Shown piece by piece: positions 5,535 to 5,984 of a stretch of DNA of 5,984 bases. The notes under the pieces are model-generated. The model was not told the DNA's origin. It did not search any database and saw nothing but the letters and a program-made list of their open reading frames with translations. Origin of the DNA: Deltaproteobacteria bacterium (GTDB taxonomy: Bacteria > Desulfobacterota > Desulfobacteria > Desulfobacterales > ETH-SRB1); NCBI GenBank assembly GCA_019309665.1, contig JAFDFV010000122.1, positions 1 through 5,984 on the forward strand. The letters run 5' to 3'. Positions within the stretch are counted from its first letter, which is position 1. Every line of letters starts with the position of its first letter. Both the position numbers and the translations under genes were made by a program.

Positions 5535-5984
5535 ATGAGTCAGGAAACTTTATCATCGCGACGTGAACTTTTTTTTGCTTATGACATAAAAATGGGAAAT
5601 CCAAATGGCGATCCTGATGAAAACCGCCCGAGAGTTTTACCGGATGGAACATACTATGTAACTGATGTCCGATTAAAAAGATTCATCAGAGATTATTTTA
5701 AATCACAAAGGCAAAACATACTTGTGGATACCATTGATTCAAAAACAACTAACTTAACAGGCCGGGTGGCACATTATCTGAACTCAATTGATAAATCAAA
5801 AGCTGATGGCAAAGAGCTTGTAACTATACTTCTGAAAAATTTTATTGACGCGAGGCTGTTTGGAAGCTCTTTTGCTTTTAAAAAACATGAAGACTGGGAG
5901 CCTAAACCTGTTCCAAAAACTCTGACTGGAGCATTTCAGCTCAATCACGGCGAAGTAATGCATGATGCAGAGCCTGTAGATATT
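5535..5984 (+). CDS. cas7: type I-B Cascade backbone protein Cas7 (Csh2), 3' end outside window
   Basis: Cas7 polymerises along the crRNA to form the Cascade backbone. The 150 residues present carry the Csh2-type N-terminal signature: FAYDIKMGNPNGDPDENRPR (14-33), then YVTDVRLKRFIRDYF (41-55), DARLFGSSFAF (105-115) and LTGAFQLNHG (130-139). The family is usually near 300 residues, so roughly half the gene lies beyond the right edge and no stop is reached. The ATG has GGAGG at a 7-nt spacing and follows cas8b by 29 nt, the standard cas8b-cas7 order of I-B operons. cas5 and cas3 would be expected next. The reading frame is clean throughout. Confidence 0.95.
   Translation, partial: MSQETLSSRRELFFAYDIKMGNPNGDPDENRPRVLPDGTYYVTDVRLKRFIRDYFKSQRQNILVDTIDSKTTNLTGRVAHYLNSIDKSKADGKELVTILLKNFIDARLFGSSFAFKKHEDWEPKPVPKTLTGAFQLNHGEVMHDAEPVDI

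Overview
The window is a CRISPR-Cas locus read entirely on the + strand. It joins an adaptation and crRNA-processing module (cas1, cas2, a Cas6b-type cas6) to the start of a type I-B effector operon (cas8b/csh1, then cas7/csh2, which runs off the right edge). The moderately AT-rich DNA, the protein style and the stand-alone ORF6N gene would fit an anaerobic Gram-negative such as a Desulfobacterota or Bacteroidota member. That is an impression from family resemblance; no rRNA or other marker gene is present.

Layout: 1-318 is upstream DNA with no recognisable gene. cas1 (319-1332) and cas2 (1337-1633) are 4 nt apart. Next comes a 57-codon small ORF (1605-1778) that bridges cas2 and cas6 and shares an ATGA stop/start overlap with cas6 (1775-2437). 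A complete ORF6N-domain gene (2503-3033) follows. It is flanked by two direct copies of the last ~138 bp of cas6: the functional tail at 2300-2437 and a frameshifted copy at 3034-3173 that begins at the ORF6N stop codon. An AT-rich leader of about 330 bp (3174-3504) holds a tandem 16-bp palindromic repeat, a perfect 9-bp GC-rich hairpin and a weak promoter-like pair. Then come cas8b (3505-5505) and cas7 (5535 to the edge).

How the genes work together: Cas1-Cas2 would insert new spacers, Cas6 would cut the precursor crRNA, and Cas8b, Cas7 and Cas11, with Cas5 and Cas3 expected beyond the right edge, would form the DNA-targeting Cascade and nuclease. No CRISPR array, cas3, cas4 or cas5 lies inside the window.

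Two things stand out. First, an almost perfect Shine-Dalgarno sequence sits inside cas8b (5067-5074), 8 nt before an in-frame ATG at 5083. It predicts a separately translated 140-residue Cas11b small subunit. Second, the ORF6N gene appears to be a ~735-bp insertion or recombination unit that entered the cas operon at the cas6 3' end, leaving an intact cas6 on its left and a dead cas6 tail on its right.
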